A stretch of DNA of 64,000 nucleotides from Steroidobacter gossypii (GCF_016801985.1 NZ_JAEVLS010000001.1:434001-498000), one strand, 5' to 3'. Counted from the first letter of the stretch, positions 8,838 through 18,532 are shown. Notes: generated from the sequence alone by a model not told the origin. A program made the numbers and translations.

Positions 8838-9374
8838 ATGGAATTGGGTTGGGGCACATTGGTGCTGCTGGTGGTGGCCGCGGGGATCGTCTGGTTTCTG
8901 CAGGACAGCCTGGCCGCGCGCGAGCGAGCCAATATCGCCGCCATGGAGGCCTGCCAGCGTCTCAGCCTGCAGTTCCTGGACGGCACTGTCGCATTCGCGC
9001 GACTGTCGTTCGCTCGCGAGCACGGCCAACTGGTCGTGCGCCGCACGTATGTGTTCGATTACACCGCCAACAGCATCGAGCGCCGTCAGGGCTTCGTCAT
9101 CATGCTCGGCCGGCGAGTGGAGTCAGTAGGTTACGCACCGGGCGAAGAGCGGCGGAATCCGCCACCGCAAGCTCCTTCTGTCAGGCTCTCGGCCACCTTC
9201 CCCCCACCGGCCGAGCCACCGCCTCCGCCGCCACCGCCGGCCGAAAGCGCCCAAGTCTTCGATCTCGCCGATTGGCGAGCGCGCCGTCGTGGCGCCGATC
9301 CGCAGCCGCCGCCCTCACAGCGCCGCCCCACTCTCACCAACGGCGGCGCCTCGGATCAGGATCAACATCACTAG
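8838..9374 (+). CDS. DUF3301 family membrane-anchored protein
   Basis: A 178-residue protein with one N-terminal membrane segment (about residues 5-21). A conserved domain with the pattern CQRLSLQFLDGTVAF ... FDYTANSIERRQGFV follows, which matches the DUF3301 family of gammaproteobacteria. The C-terminal half is a proline-rich low-complexity tail (about residues 105-178, with a run of eight prolines). Function is unknown. It starts a compact rightward unit with DUF465, mscS and arfB (gaps of 26, 10 and 2 bases). Confidence 0.8.
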   Translation: MELGWGTLVLLVVAAGIVWFLQDSLAARERANIAAMEACQRLSLQFLDGTVAFARLSFAREHGQLVVRRTYVFDYTANSIERRQGFVIMLGRRVESVGYAPGEERRNPPPQAPSVRLSATFPPPAEPPPPPPPPAESAQVFDLADWRARRRGADPQPPPSQRRPTLTNGGASDQDQHH

Positions 9375-9400
9375 TCCGGCTTGCGCTAAAGTACGCGCCG

Positions 9401-9625
9401 ATGAGCGAAGCGGAAAACAACGTCGAGACTGAAACTTTCCGACGCCTGGAACGGCTGCGGGAGTTACGCATCGAACATCGCGACCTGGACGACGTGATCC
9501 ACCGGCTGCAAATGGATCTGTACGTCAACGAAGTGCAACTGCGGCGGCTCAAGAAACGAAAACTGATGTTGAAGGATCAGATCGCTCGTCTGGAAAGCGA
9601 ACTCATTCCCGACCTCAACGCCTAA
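9401..9625 (+). CDS. DUF465 (YdcH-like) small coiled-coil protein
   Basis: A 74-residue highly charged helical protein. The pattern LRELRIEHRDLDDVIHRL followed by LRRLKKRKLMLKDQIARLE is the DUF465/YdcH signature. The length is normal for the family, and it should form a helical hairpin or coiled coil. The role is unknown. Start ATG at 9401, 26 bases after the DUF3301 stop; mscS begins 10 bases after its stop, so all are probably cotranscribed. Confidence 0.85.
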   Translation: MSEAENNVETETFRRLERLRELRIEHRDLDDVIHRLQMDLYVNEVQLRRLKKRKLMLKDQIARLESELIPDLNA

Positions 9626-9635
9626 GTTCAACGCC

Positions 9636-10952
9636 ATGCAGGAATTGCTGCATAACGCAGGCCTGGCCCTGGAGGCCCTGCTCACCCCTTCGTCGCTGTT
9701 GCAACTGGCCGCGATCGCGCTGGCCATCCTGGTGGCCTGGTGGTTCGGCCGGCAGGTGCGCAATACCGAGCGCGGCAAGCTGGCGCTGGTCCAGCCCGGC
9801 TTTCAGGCGCGGCTGACCGAAGCGTTGATGATCATCAGCCCGCATCTGGCGGCGCTGGTGCTGATCGCCGCGTTCGGCGGCGCTCTGCACGCGCTGAAGG
9901 TGGAAAGCAGACTGGTGGATCTGGCGATCACGCTGTCCGGTCTGCTGCTGCTGATCCGCTTCGCCGTCTATGTGGTGCGCGTCTCGCTCGGCAACCGCAC
10001 CAAGGGCTGGGGCAACGTCATCACGTTCGTGATCTGGGGCCTGCTGGCGCTGCACGTACTCGGCTGGTTCGATCCGCTGGTGCAGGCGTTCGACAGCGTC
10101 GGCATCAACGCCGGCGACAAGCGCATCACGCTGTGGTCGGTGATGAAGATCCTGTTCACCGTCGGCCTGTTCATTTCGGTGGCGGTGTGGATCGCGCGCT
10201 GGGTCGAGCGGCGCCTGATGTCCATGCAGGGCCTGGCGCTGAGCATGCGCATCGGCATCGCCAAGTTCTCGCAGGCATTCCTGATCGGCCTGTCGATCCT
10301 GCTGGGCCTGAACGCCGCGGGTCTGGATCTCACCACCCTGAACATTTTCACCGGCGCGCTCGGCATCGGCCTGGGCTTCGGCCTGCAGGCCATCGCCGCC
10401 AACTTCGTCAGCGGCTTCGTGCTGCTGATGGACCGCTCCATCAAGCCTGGCGACGTGATCAGCTTCACCGGCACCACCGGCACCAGCACCGAAGGTTTCG
10501 GCTGGGTGCAGGAACTGCGCGGCCGCTACGTGGTGGTGCGCGATCGTGACGGTGTCGAAACGCTGGTTCCGAACCAGAACCTGATCACCAACCCGGTCAT
10601 CAACTGGAGCTACACCGATCCGCGCGTGCGGCTGAAGCTGCCGGTGCGCGTGAGTTACAAATGCGATCCGGAAAAAGCCCTGGAGCTGCTGCTCAAGGCG
10701 GCCGAGGATCAGCCGCGCATTCTGCGCGATCCCAAGCCGGTGTCGCGCATGATGGGCTTCAACGATTACGGCTTCGACCTGGAGCTGCGCTTCTGGATCG
10801 CCGACCCGCAGGAAGGCGTGAACAACGTGCGCTCCGATGCGAACCGCGCCATCTGGCGGCTGTTCAAGGAGCACGGCATCGTCATTCCGATCGCGCAGCG
10901 CGAAGTCATCCTGGAGATGCGCGAGCGTGGCCAGGTCGCCCGCGACGACTGA
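9636..10952 (+). CDS. MscS-family mechanosensitive ion channel
   Basis: A 438-residue inner-membrane protein with about five hydrophobic helices (first near residues 20-35, last two near 165-185 and 205-265). The pore-lining helix and beta-domain are recognisable from the Gly/Ala-rich segment IGLGFGLQAIAANFVSG and from DRSIKPGDVISF, the standard MscS signature. The C-terminal alpha/beta vestibule extends to the end. The protein opens under membrane tension to release solutes during hypo-osmotic shock. It is longer than E. coli MscS (286 residues) because of extra N-terminal helices, as in many paralogs. arfB starts two bases after its stop. Confidence 0.92.
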   Translation: MQELLHNAGLALEALLTPSSLLQLAAIALAILVAWWFGRQVRNTERGKLALVQPGFQARLTEALMIISPHLAALVLIAAFGGALHALKVESRLVDLAITLSGLLLLIRFAVYVVRVSLGNRTKGWGNVITFVIWGLLALHVLGWFDPLVQAFDSVGINAGDKRITLWSVMKILFTVGLFISVAVWIARWVERRLMSMQGLALSMRIGIAKFSQAFLIGLSILLGLNAAGLDLTTLNIFTGALGIGLGFGLQAIAANFVSGFVLLMDRSIKPGDVISFTGTTGTSTEGFGWVQELRGRYVVVRDRDGVETLVPNQNLITNPVINWSYTDPRVRLKLPVRVSYKCDPEKALELLLKAAEDQPRILRDPKPVSRMMGFNDYGFDLELRFWIADPQEGVNNVRSDANRAIWRLFKEHGIVIPIAQREVILEMRERGQVARDD

Positions 10953-10954
10953 TC

Positions 10955-11371
10955 ATGGCGCTTGCGAACGAGCTGGGAATACCGGAAGAAGCCATCGAGC
11001 TGCGCTTCATCCGCGCCGGCGGACCCGGCGGTCAGAACGTCAACAAAGTCGCCAGCGCCGTGCAATTGCGTTGTGACTTGAAAGCGTCGCCGTCACTGCC
11101 CGAACGCGTTCGCGATCGCCTGCGCACCCTCGCCGGTCGCCGACTCACCGCGGACGACGTGATCGTCATCAGCGCGCAGCGCTTTCGCACCCAGGAGCAC
11201 AACAAACGCGACGCGCTGGAACGTTTGGGCGAGATGATCGCTCAAGCTCGCATCGAGCCACGCGTTCGCAAGCCCACCAAGCCCTCGCGCGCTTCCAAGG
11301 AACGCCGCCTGGAAGGCAAGCAGAAGCGCAGCGAAGTGAAAAAGACCAGGAAGGTCTCGCACGACTGGTGA
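10955..11371 (+). CDS. arfB: Alternative ribosome-rescue peptidyl-tRNA hydrolase ArfB
   Basis: A 138-residue release-factor-like protein. The catalytic GGQ motif (25-27, in RAGGPGGQNVNK) hydrolyses peptidyl-tRNA on stalled ribosomes. The C-terminal tail (about 105-138) is very rich in Lys and Arg, as needed to enter the empty mRNA channel. Size and architecture match E. coli ArfB (YaeJ). It starts two bases after the mscS stop and is probably translationally coupled to it. It converges on pldA with 22 bases between stops. Confidence 0.94.
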   Translation: MALANELGIPEEAIELRFIRAGGPGGQNVNKVASAVQLRCDLKASPSLPERVRDRLRTLAGRRLTADDVIVISAQRFRTQEHNKRDALERLGEMIAQARIEPRVRKPTKPSRASKERRLEGKQKRSEVKKTRKVSHDW

Positions 11372-11393
11372 GTGCGGCCGCCCTGCCGCGTTG

Positions 11394-12590
11394 TCACAAC
11401 GCCACGGCAATTCCCAGCCGCCATTGCGAATCCAGCTTGCGGTTGTAATCCAGCAGGCTCTCGCCGTGGCCGTTGAAATATTGCAGGGTCAGCCAGCCGG
11501 TGAGGTCGCCGCCGCTGAGCTTGGACAAGGGATAGGAAACATTCGCCTCGACACTGCCGTAGCTGCTGCGCTCGCCTTTGCGTAACGTGGTCCAGAAATC
11601 CAGGCCGCCCTTGGCGCCGATACCAAGTACCCAATCGACGTAGCCGCGGTAGTCCTTGATATCCGGGTTCTCGTCGTCGGAAATGTAGTTGTGGATCAAC
11701 GGCGCGGCGAACAAGCGCAGACCGGCCGGATCGCCCAGCGTCAGAGTCGGTCGGGCATAGAGCATATTGAAACTGCGCGAGTCGTCCCCTTCCTTGCCGT
11801 TGGACTCGTGCCCGAATCCAGTCTCGACGCCGACCCGCAACTGACCGTCGAAAAAACGGGCCAGATCGTAGTTCGAATAGAACAAGCGCGGCCGGTAGCT
11901 CGAGTCCTTGAACGGCTTGGACAGATCGCCCAGGTCCCACAGCGATGTTTGCGAGTACGACAGATACAAATCGTCGATCCACGGCAGGCGGTTCGCCAAC
12001 TTGCCGCGCCCGTCGAACAGTTGATAACGCAGGCTGATCTGGAACTTCGCGTTCAAGCCGCCGTCGCCACCCACGATGAAATAGACCGGCTCGTACACCG
12101 AGACGGCCAGCGGCGGCGGCTTATCGACCAGCGCCGTGGTGTATGAATCTCTGGATGGCGCATTCTCGGCGGTGCGCACCGCTTCATTGGCCGCGATGGC
12201 GTTGGCATCCGGCGCGGGCGGCAGAATCTGCAAAGCCACCGAGTTCGCCGCCAGCCCGGTCGGCACGAGCGTCGCGACGCCTTCGGCCCTGGCGGGCAAG
12301 GTGCCCTGCAGCTTCATGCGAGTGAAACCGCCCGGCGCCACTTCGATCTGGCCGCTGCGCTCGGGCGCAAGCTCGATGATGGTCAATGCCGCCGGCGTTT
12401 CGAATCGAACGTGCAGCTCGGCCGGCACCGCGACGGTCAATGGCTGCGAGTCGCTATTCGTGATGGTCAGGTCGAGCTGAAATGCCGTGCCCGCGACGAC
12501 CTGCGCGTGCGGCGTGGAAAGAATGATGTCGGCGCGCGCGCCGCAGCTCGCCAGGAGGGCGACCGCAAGTAAAAGGTTGGAAATATTCAT
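11394..12590 (-). CDS. pldA: Outer-membrane phospholipase A (PldA) with extra N-terminal domain
   Basis: A 398-residue exported protein. The signal peptide ends near residue 20. The beta-barrel is PldA: YEPVYF (166-171), KFQISLRYQLF, SYSQTSLW (211-218), and the catalytic GHESNG with His261 and Ser263, equivalent to His142/Ser144 of E. coli PldA. Calcium-dependent PldA hydrolyses phospholipids misplaced in the outer leaflet. The protein is about 110 residues longer than the E. coli enzyme. Residues of about 21-125 form an added segment with alternating hydrophobic strands that reads like an Ig-type beta-sandwich. It lies downstream of plsB on the same strand (65-base gap), so phospholipid synthesis and turnover genes are neighbours. 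Confidence 0.92.
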   Translation of the reverse strand: MNISNLLLAVALLASCGARADIILSTPHAQVVAGTAFQLDLTITNSDSQPLTVAVPAELHVRFETPAALTIIELAPERSGQIEVAPGGFTRMKLQGTLPARAEGVATLVPTGLAANSVALQILPPAPDANAIAANEAVRTAENAPSRDSYTTALVDKPPPLAVSVYEPVYFIVGGDGGLNAKFQISLRYQLFDGRGKLANRLPWIDDLYLSYSQTSLWDLGDLSKPFKDSSYRPRLFYSNYDLARFFDGQLRVGVETGFGHESNGKEGDDSRSFNMLYARPTLTLGDPAGLRLFAAPLIHNYISDDENPDIKDYRGYVDWVLGIGAKGGLDFWTTLRKGERSSYGSVEANVSYPLSKLSGGDLTGWLTLQYFNGHGESLLDYNRKLDSQWRLGIAVAL

Positions 12591-12655
12591 GGCACGGAAA
12601 GCACGCCAGCGAAGTTCGCTTCAAGCGTACCGGGCGGCCGGCCATCCGGCCAGCA

Positions 12656-15109
12656 CTACCGATGCGTCACTTGCAGCACGCTGTTACGAATCTGCTCGTG
12701 CAACACCAGCTGCGCATCGTCCGCGACCGCCGGCAGCATGTCCGTGTAAGTCAGGCGACCCTCGGCATTCACGCCTAGCACGTTCCTGGATCGCAGCAGA
12801 TCGATGAAATTCTTGAACAGGATCTTGTCGAAAAACTCCGGCGAGTTCAGCTCGTACAACAGCGACATGCGCTGCGCCATGAGCTGGCACTGCGACTCCA
12901 GCGCGTCCTGACTGATGCGGCCGCTGCCATGTTTCAACAATACCGCGATCACCAGGTAGTAACGCTCGACGATCTGCACCGTGATCTGCGCCAGCATCGA
13001 CAGCTGCACCGCCTCGGCCGAGCCGGTCGGCGGACGACGCCACTGCGCGCCCGCCTCCACCGCTTCCAGCAGACCGTGATTGGCGAGGTCGTCGAGCGTC
13101 TCCAGGGTGACGGCGCTCACCTCCTCCTCGGTCCAGCGCAGGAACAACTCGTCGCGCACGTACGGATAGATGCGCCACATGAGGCGCTGAATGTCCTCGG
13201 TGCGCATGGTGCGATTGTTCAGGAAACAGCACGCGATCAACGAAGGCAGCGCCAACAGGTGCAGCACGTTGTTCCGGAAGTACGTCAGCAGCACGGAGTT
13301 CTCCTCCGTCATCTGCATGACGTCGCCAAGCGGATGCTTCAAGCGCTGAATCACGCCCATGCGCTCGCCATGACGCACGATGGACGCGCCGTCGTTTTCG
13401 GTGACCCAGACCAGCGGCGAGTACGGCGCCTGACGCAACAGCGAGGCGAGCAACTCGAGTTGCCGCGCCAGATCGGTTTCCAGCATCGATTGCTTGGGCG
13501 TGGCGAGCAATGCCGCTGCGATCAGGTTCATCGGCGCGACACAGGCGGCGCCGTTGATGTTGATCATGATGCGCGTCGCCAGCTCATCCACCGCAGCGGG
13601 CAACCAGGACGGACGCTCGACTTTCTCGGTGGCGCGCCGATTGTCCGGATCGTGACGCTTCAACACCTCGTCGAGATGGATCGGCTCGCCGAAACTCACG
13701 TGCACTTTGCCGAAGCGCTTACGGAGCGCCGGCAACGCGCGCAACATCGTGAAGATGGATTCTTTCTCCTTCGGCTTGCCGAGCATCTCGTTGACGTAGG
13801 TCTTGCCCTCGATCAGACGCTCGTAGCCGAAGTACACCGGCAGGAACACGATGGGCCGGCGCGGATCGCGCAAGTAGCTGCGCAAAGTCATCGACAGCAT
13901 GCCAGTCTTCGGCTGCAGCAAGCGGCCGGTGCGGCTGCGCCCGCCCTCGATGAAATATTCGATGGAATGACCGCGCGCCATCATCAACCCCAGGTATTTC
14001 ATGAACACCATGGTGTACAGCGCATTGCCTCGGAAACTGCGGCGCATGAAGAACGCGCCGCCTTTGCGCAGGAACGGACCCACGCCAGCCATGTTCAGAT
14101 TGATGCCCGCGGCGATATGCGGGATGGCGTAGCCCTTGTAATAGATGACATACGACAGCAGCAGATAGTCGATGTGACTGCGATGACAGGGCACGTAGAT
14201 GACTTCGTTGCCCTCGATCACCTTCTGCAGCTGTTCGACATGATGCAGCTCGACGCCGTCGTACAGCCGCGTCCAGAACCAGCTCAGCGCCTTGGCCATG
14301 AACGCAACGAAAATATGCGAATAGTTGGCGGCGATTTCCCAGACGTAGTCCTGCGCCAGCTTCAGCGCTTCGCGGCGTGAGATCTTTTTGGAGCGCATCT
14401 CATCGGCCATCGCTCTGCGCACAGCGCCGGAGCGCAACACTTGCGTGGCCATGGTGCGACGATGAGATAAATCCGGGCCGATCGCAGCGGCGCGCTGCCG
14501 CGCCAGGAGCAACCGCAGGGTGCGAGTCAGGCGACGCACCGCTCGCGATCTGTCATGTCCTTCGCTCACCGTGGCCCGCAGCGACACCGGCTCGCCGAAC
14601 TGAACGAACAGGTTGCGTCCGTTCACCATCAGCGACAGCAAGCGACGGAAGCGCCCGACGCGTTCCCAGTTTTCCGACAGCAGAATGCGCAGCCACGAAT
14701 CTTTGCGGTTCGGCGCGCGTCCCCAAAGTACGGTCACCGGCACCAGATCGACATCGAGTGTGGGATCGTCGAACGCTGCGGACACCAGCGAGCGCATCGA
14801 CTCCGAGATGCGATAGTCGGTCCGGTCGCCCCAGAAGCCGGCGCGGCGCTCGAGGAACAACACCGACTGCGACGGCAGTGGTTTTTTCAAAGGATCGAGC
14901 GGTGCCGGCAGACCGTGCGCGGCGCAGACTTTTTCCAGCACCACCAGGTCCGCGACGGCGGATTCGTTCAGCACATAGCAGATCGGCCGCTCGCGCTGTG
15001 CGTAGCGGGCGCGCAGGTCTTCAGGCAGGACATGCGGCCGCGCCCACATGGAAACGGGCGCGCGCAGTAAGCCCAGCCAGAGTCTGTCGAGTCCGGGAAG
15101 ATCGGCCAT
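12656..15109 (-). CDS. plsB: Glycerol-3-phosphate 1-O-acyltransferase PlsB
   Basis: An 817-residue membrane-associated enzyme, close to E. coli PlsB (807). It acylates sn-glycerol-3-phosphate, the first step of phospholipid synthesis. The acyltransferase block HRSHID (the HX4D motif) lies near residue 306. It is followed by the motifs FMRRSFRG, FIEGGRSRTG (glycerol-phosphate binding) and IVFLPVYFGYE, all intact. The long flanking N- and C-terminal regions are typical of PlsB and separate it from short PlsC-type enzymes. It lies in a leftward series after ttcA and the small hydrolase, with pldA following. Confidence 0.96.
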   Translation of the reverse strand: MADLPGLDRLWLGLLRAPVSMWARPHVLPEDLRARYAQRERPICYVLNESAVADLVVLEKVCAAHGLPAPLDPLKKPLPSQSVLFLERRAGFWGDRTDYRISESMRSLVSAAFDDPTLDVDLVPVTVLWGRAPNRKDSWLRILLSENWERVGRFRRLLSLMVNGRNLFVQFGEPVSLRATVSEGHDRSRAVRRLTRTLRLLLARQRAAAIGPDLSHRRTMATQVLRSGAVRRAMADEMRSKKISRREALKLAQDYVWEIAANYSHIFVAFMAKALSWFWTRLYDGVELHHVEQLQKVIEGNEVIYVPCHRSHIDYLLLSYVIYYKGYAIPHIAAGINLNMAGVGPFLRKGGAFFMRRSFRGNALYTMVFMKYLGLMMARGHSIEYFIEGGRSRTGRLLQPKTGMLSMTLRSYLRDPRRPIVFLPVYFGYERLIEGKTYVNEMLGKPKEKESIFTMLRALPALRKRFGKVHVSFGEPIHLDEVLKRHDPDNRRATEKVERPSWLPAAVDELATRIMININGAACVAPMNLIAAALLATPKQSMLETDLARQLELLASLLRQAPYSPLVWVTENDGASIVRHGERMGVIQRLKHPLGDVMQMTEENSVLLTYFRNNVLHLLALPSLIACCFLNNRTMRTEDIQRLMWRIYPYVRDELFLRWTEEEVSAVTLETLDDLANHGLLEAVEAGAQWRRPPTGSAEAVQLSMLAQITVQIVERYYLVIAVLLKHGSGRISQDALESQCQLMAQRMSLLYELNSPEFFDKILFKNFIDLLRSRNVLGVNAEGRLTYTDMLPAVADDAQLVLHEQIRNSVLQVTHR

Positions 15110-15180
15110 CGGTAGCTTCGCGCCGCGTTAGTCGGCGTTCGGGTTCGATTCGGTGGCGAATAGTAGCAGCAGCGCCAGGC

Positions 15181-15705
15181 TCAGGCCCGGACCGGGCTAT
15201 CGTTCAGCACTCGCTGCAGGAACTGATCCAACAACGCGCACACTTCGGTCAGGTTGGCGGTGAGTCGATGATCCGAGTCGAGGATGTGCAGGGCGCACTT
15301 GTACTGGCGCGCATAGCGGATGCTGTTCTCGACGGGCACGATGTCGTCGTTCCAGCCGTGCACGATGTCCACCGGGCAGGCTGGCGGCGCCGGCGTGTAT
15401 TTTTCGTAGCCCGGCATGAAGAACGCGGGCGCCAGCAGATACAGCCCGCGAGTGAGCACCTGTGTCGACACCGTCGTGCACACATGTGCGCCCAGGCTCG
15501 ATCCCACCAGCAGCAATTCGCCCGGCAACTTTTTGCAAACCTCGCGCAGCCTGACCACTCGCTCAGCTGGATCGGCCATGCCGCGATAGTCGACCGACTC
15601 GACCGTGAGCCCGTGGCGTTTGGCGACTTCGGCCATGGCGACGATTTTCGTGCCCCAGGGATCGCCGTCCTGGCCGTGGGAAAACACGATGTATTGCTGG
15701 CTCAC
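15181..15705 (-). CDS. Small alpha/beta hydrolase
   Basis: A 174-residue protein with an [10 protein letters not shown] opening strand-loop, nucleophile elbow GSSLGAH, acid in HGWNDDIVP and histidine in DSDHRL, so the catalytic triad is complete. There is no signal peptide, so it is cytosolic. I chose the GTG at 15703-15705, whose bases overlap the ttcA stop as GTGA. The longer upstream frame is the reverse reading of ttcA. The compact size suggests a YcfP- or KANL3-like esterase fold; the substrate is unknown. Overlap with ttcA indicates coupled translation. Confidence 0.82.
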   Translation of the reverse strand: MSQQYIVFSHGQDGDPWGTKIVAMAEVAKRHGLTVESVDYRGMADPAERVVRLREVCKKLPGELLLVGSSLGAHVCTTVSTQVLTRGLYLLAPAFFMPGYEKYTPAPPACPVDIVHGWNDDIVPVENSIRYARQYKCALHILDSDHRLTANLTEVCALLDQFLQRVLNDSPVRA

Positions 15706-16535
15706 TCGAACAGCTCTCCGGGATTGTTGGTGACCGGCCCGTCCGGCTGCGGTCTTTTGTTGAAATCGTAGCTCGCCGGATCGGCGAGGTGCGAGGGCAC
15801 CACGTTGCGCAAGCTGGAAAAGATGGTCTCGGTGCGCCCCGGATACTGTCGCTCCCATTCGCGCAGCATCTTCTTGATCTCCACCCGCTGCATGTTCTCT
15901 TGCGAGCCGCACAGGGAACAGGGAATCAATGGAAACTCACGAGCGCGCGCATAGCGCTCGATCTCCGATTCGGCAACGTACGCGAGCGGCCGGATCACGA
16001 TGTGACGACCGTCCTCGGAATGCAGCTTCGGTGGCATGGCCTTGAGCTTGCCGCCGAAGAACATGTTCAGGAACAGCGTCTCGACGATGTCGTCGCGATG
16101 ATGGCCGAGCGCGATCTTCGTGACGCCGTTCTCCGCCGCGTACTTGTACAAAGCGCCGCGACGCAGCCGCGAGCACAGCCCGCACATGGTCTTGCCTTCG
16201 GGAATCACGCGTTTGACGACGCTGTAGGTGTCCTGCTCGATGATGTGGAACGGCACACCCAGCGCGGTCAGATAGTCCGGCAGCACATGCGCCGGAAAGC
16301 CCGGCTGCTTCTGATCCAGATTCACCGCCACCAGTTCGAACTGCACCGGCGCGCTGCGCTGGAGCGACATCAAAATGTCGAGCAAGGTGTACGAATCCTT
16401 GCCACCGGACAGGCACACCATCACCTTGTCGCCCGCCTCGATCATGCGGAAGTCTTCAATGGCCTTGCCGGCGAGGCCTCGCAGCCGCGCTTGCAGGCGC
16501 TTGAAGTTGTTCGAGTAGTCGGGCACGGCGGACAT
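15702..16535 (-). CDS. ttcA: tRNA 2-thiocytidine(32) synthetase TtcA
   Basis: A 277-residue ATP-dependent tRNA thiolase that modifies C32. The PP-loop SGGKDS is at 43-48. The iron-sulfur ligands correspond to CGLC (Cys118, Cys121) and a third cysteine within PCSLC near 209-212, as in E. coli TtcA. I chose the ATG at 16533-16535 ([11 protein letters not shown]) because the preceding 14 codons overlap the carboxypeptidase stop and lack similarity. It begins two bases after the M32 carboxypeptidase gene and overlaps the next gene by four bases, so the three genes are probably one transcript. Confidence 0.95.
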   Translation of the reverse strand: MSAVPDYSNNFKRLQARLRGLAGKAIEDFRMIEAGDKVMVCLSGGKDSYTLLDILMSLQRSAPVQFELVAVNLDQKQPGFPAHVLPDYLTALGVPFHIIEQDTYSVVKRVIPEGKTMCGLCSRLRRGALYKYAAENGVTKIALGHHRDDIVETLFLNMFFGGKLKAMPPKLHSEDGRHIVIRPLAYVAESEIERYARAREFPLIPCSLCGSQENMQRVEIKKMLREWERQYPGRTETIFSSLRNVVPSHLADPASYDFNKRPQPDGPVTNNPGELFE

Positions 16536-16537
16536 GA

Positions 16538-18034
16538 TCAAGGTTCCAGGTATTTGCCTTCGATATAACGCAGCCATGCGGCTGCGGATAGCGGCTTGCC
16601 GGTGGCGTTGCGGATCAGATCGGGCGTGCTGACGCTGGCGGCCAGCGAATGCACATTCTGCCGCAACCAGTCGAACAAACCCGTGAACTGGCCCGCGGCG
16701 ATTTCCTCATCGAGCTGCGGTCGCTCGTAGCGCAGGCTCTCATATAACTGGCCGGCGATCACCGCGCCGATCGCGTAGGACGGGAAGTAACCGAAGGAGC
16801 CGACGGCCCAGTGCACATCTTGCAGGCAGCCTTCGGCGTCGTTGGCGGGCCGCACCCCGAGCCGATCGCCGATGCGAGTGTTCCACGCTTCGGGCAGATC
16901 GCGGATCTTCAACTCGCCTTTCAGGATCTCCTGCTCCAGCTCATAGCGAAGCAGGATGTGCACAGGATACGTGACCTCGTCGGCGTCGACACGGATCAAA
17001 CTGCGCCGGACCCGCGTCAGCAGACGATACAGGTTCTCCACTTCCCACTCGGGACCGGTGACGCCGAAGGCTTTTTCCATGAGCGGTTTTAGGTAGCGCA
17101 GGAACGGTCGGTTGCGACAGATGAGCATCTCCAGCAGCAGAGACTGGCTTTCCTGCACCGTCATGCCGCGATCGCGACCCACTGGCTGACCGCGCCAGGC
17201 TTCGGGCAAGCCCACGTCGTACATCGCATGACCGGTCTCGTGCAGAACGCCCATCAAGCCAGTCAGCGGATCGGTGGGGCTGAATCGGGTCGTGATGCGA
17301 ATGTCGCCGGGGATGCCGCCGGTGAACGGATGCTCGCTCTCGTCCAGGCGACCGCGGTCGAACGGAAACCCCATGCTCTTCATCAGGTCGGTGGCCAGAT
17401 GCCGTTGCTTGCTGACAGCGAACTTGCCGTTGATCTCCAGCGGCGGCGACTTGGCCTGCACCTCGATGGCTTCCTGGATCAGGCCGGGCAGACGCCGGCC
17501 CAAGGTGGTGAAGATGCCGTCGATCTCGGCCGTGGTCAGACCCGGGCTGAACTCGTCCAGCAAGGCGTCGTAGGGATCGAGCTTGAGCGCCTTGCCCAGC
17601 AGCTCGGCCTTGTTGCGCACCAGGTTGGCGACCTCCTCCAGATGCGGAGCGAACAGCGAAAAGTCGCTTTTCTGCCGCGCTTCGATCCATTTGATCTCGG
17701 CGCGCGAGGTGGCCTTGGCGAGCCGTGAGACCAGGTTTTGGGGCGTGGCGATGGCGTGATCGCGCTCCCGGCGCATCTCTTTCAGGTTGGCCTGCTGCCA
17801 GTCCTCAAGAGCCTGCAGATTCGCTTCGGCTCGATCCAGCAGCCGCGAGACTCGGGGCGAGGTCAGCAGCGAGTGGCTCTCCGTCTCCAGCACGGCGAGT
17901 TGCTCGCCACGCTGCTCCGAACTGCCTCGCGGCATCATCACAGCGGAATCCCAACGCAACAGGCTCGCAGCGCTGCGGAAGGCGTGCAGACGCCGGAATT
18001 CCTGTTCGAGTTGTTGATAGGGCGTCAAAGCCAT
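16538..18034 (-). CDS. M32 family metallocarboxypeptidase (Taq-type)
   Basis: A 498-residue cytosolic zinc carboxypeptidase. The metal-binding HETGH is near residues 263-267. The start [22 protein letters not shown] and the segments [20 protein letters not shown] and [10 protein letters not shown] are M32 hallmarks. The enzyme removes C-terminal amino acids from peptides, probably for peptide recycling. Length matches Thermus aquaticus carboxypeptidase. It is the first gene of the leftward M32-ttcA-hydrolase unit. Confidence 0.95.
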   Translation of the reverse strand: MALTPYQQLEQEFRRLHAFRSAASLLRWDSAVMMPRGSSEQRGEQLAVLETESHSLLTSPRVSRLLDRAEANLQALEDWQQANLKEMRRERDHAIATPQNLVSRLAKATSRAEIKWIEARQKSDFSLFAPHLEEVANLVRNKAELLGKALKLDPYDALLDEFSPGLTTAEIDGIFTTLGRRLPGLIQEAIEVQAKSPPLEINGKFAVSKQRHLATDLMKSMGFPFDRGRLDESEHPFTGGIPGDIRITTRFSPTDPLTGLMGVLHETGHAMYDVGLPEAWRGQPVGRDRGMTVQESQSLLLEMLICRNRPFLRYLKPLMEKAFGVTGPEWEVENLYRLLTRVRRSLIRVDADEVTYPVHILLRYELEQEILKGELKIRDLPEAWNTRIGDRLGVRPANDAEGCLQDVHWAVGSFGYFPSYAIGAVIAGQLYESLRYERPQLDEEIAAGQFTGLFDWLRQNVHSLAASVSTPDLIRNATGKPLSAAAWLRYIEGKYLEP

Positions 18035-18364
18035 GGCGCGATCGGGGACGACCGTAAAGCCGCCATTCTACCAACGAGCCGACGATCGAATCCCGAGCAG
18101 CGAGAACCGCCCCAGGTACAGGGAGCTACCCGCCGCCCGGGCGGGGCAGGAATGTGCCGATCCGCGTCATCGGACCCGTCGGCACTTGGCGACGAATCGC
18201 TAAATTTTCCTAACCGATGCTCGGGCGTAATCGCAGCACCCGCCGCCGCTTCATTCCAAAAAAGTATTTCTGAATTACAAAATATTTAGGGAACGAGTCG
18301 CTCGGACGGCGGTCATATAAACCGTCCTCCTGCGAGGGCGGTTGTGAGCCGCTCTGGGACAAAG

Positions 18365-18400
18365 AAAGCCGGTACGTGTTGCAGCCTACCGGCTTTTTTT
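18365..18400. terminator. Intrinsic terminator downstream of the RND operon
   Basis: AAAGCCGGTA (18365-18374) pairs perfectly with TACCGGCTTT (18387-18396) around a 12-base loop, with a run of seven T on the plus strand (18394-18400). Read leftward, the hairpin is followed by TTTCTTTG, so it can also end transcripts from the leftward RND operon, which is the neighbour that needs one. Confidence 0.8.
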
Positions 18401-18444
18401 CGGGCGCTGGATTGGGGCTCCTGCCCCGCCCAGCGCGCGAGTTT

Positions 18445-18495
18445 GGCGAAAGGCGTGACTTTCGCCGGCTCGCCGCCGCCTGAGGCGGCGGGTAC
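18445..18495. repeat. Intergenic repeat element, copy 1
   Basis: It contains the 13-mer AAAGGCGTGACTT (18449-18461) followed by the GC hairpin CGCCGCC-TGA-GGCGGCG. The same 13-mer, also followed by a GC-rich stretch with GGCGGCG, recurs at 45714-45726. Both copies lie just past the stop of a leftward gene. It may be a REP-like element, or simply a conserved 3'-end structure. Confidence 0.35.
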
Positions 18496-18532
18496 ATCCC
18501 TGTACCTCGGGTGGGCACTACATTTCCGTCCG

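Larger units (their letters stand above)
18035..18532. other. Intergenic region with terminator and hairpin repeat
   Basis: This 498-base gap lies between the RND pump stop (right) and the M32 carboxypeptidase start (left). I see no gene. It holds an intrinsic-terminator hairpin (18365-18400), an AT-rich patch near 18240-18300 that may hold the M32 promoter, and a GC-rich repeat element near 18445-18495 that resembles one at 45711-45765. Confidence 0.6.

Noticed and set aside
8747-9046. Longer N-terminus for the YrfG-like phosphatase
   Set aside because: It would read through the opposite-strand DUF3301 gene and lacks family similarity; a nearer TTG gives normal length.
15110-15180. Possible tRNA-like GTTCGATTC segment
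   Set aside because: No acceptor or anticodon stem can be built around it; the short gap lies between two leftward genes.
12929-15771. Long plus-strand frames opposite plsB and the small hydrolase
   Set aside because: High-GC antisense frames; plsB motifs on the other strand are intact and leave no room for a second gene.
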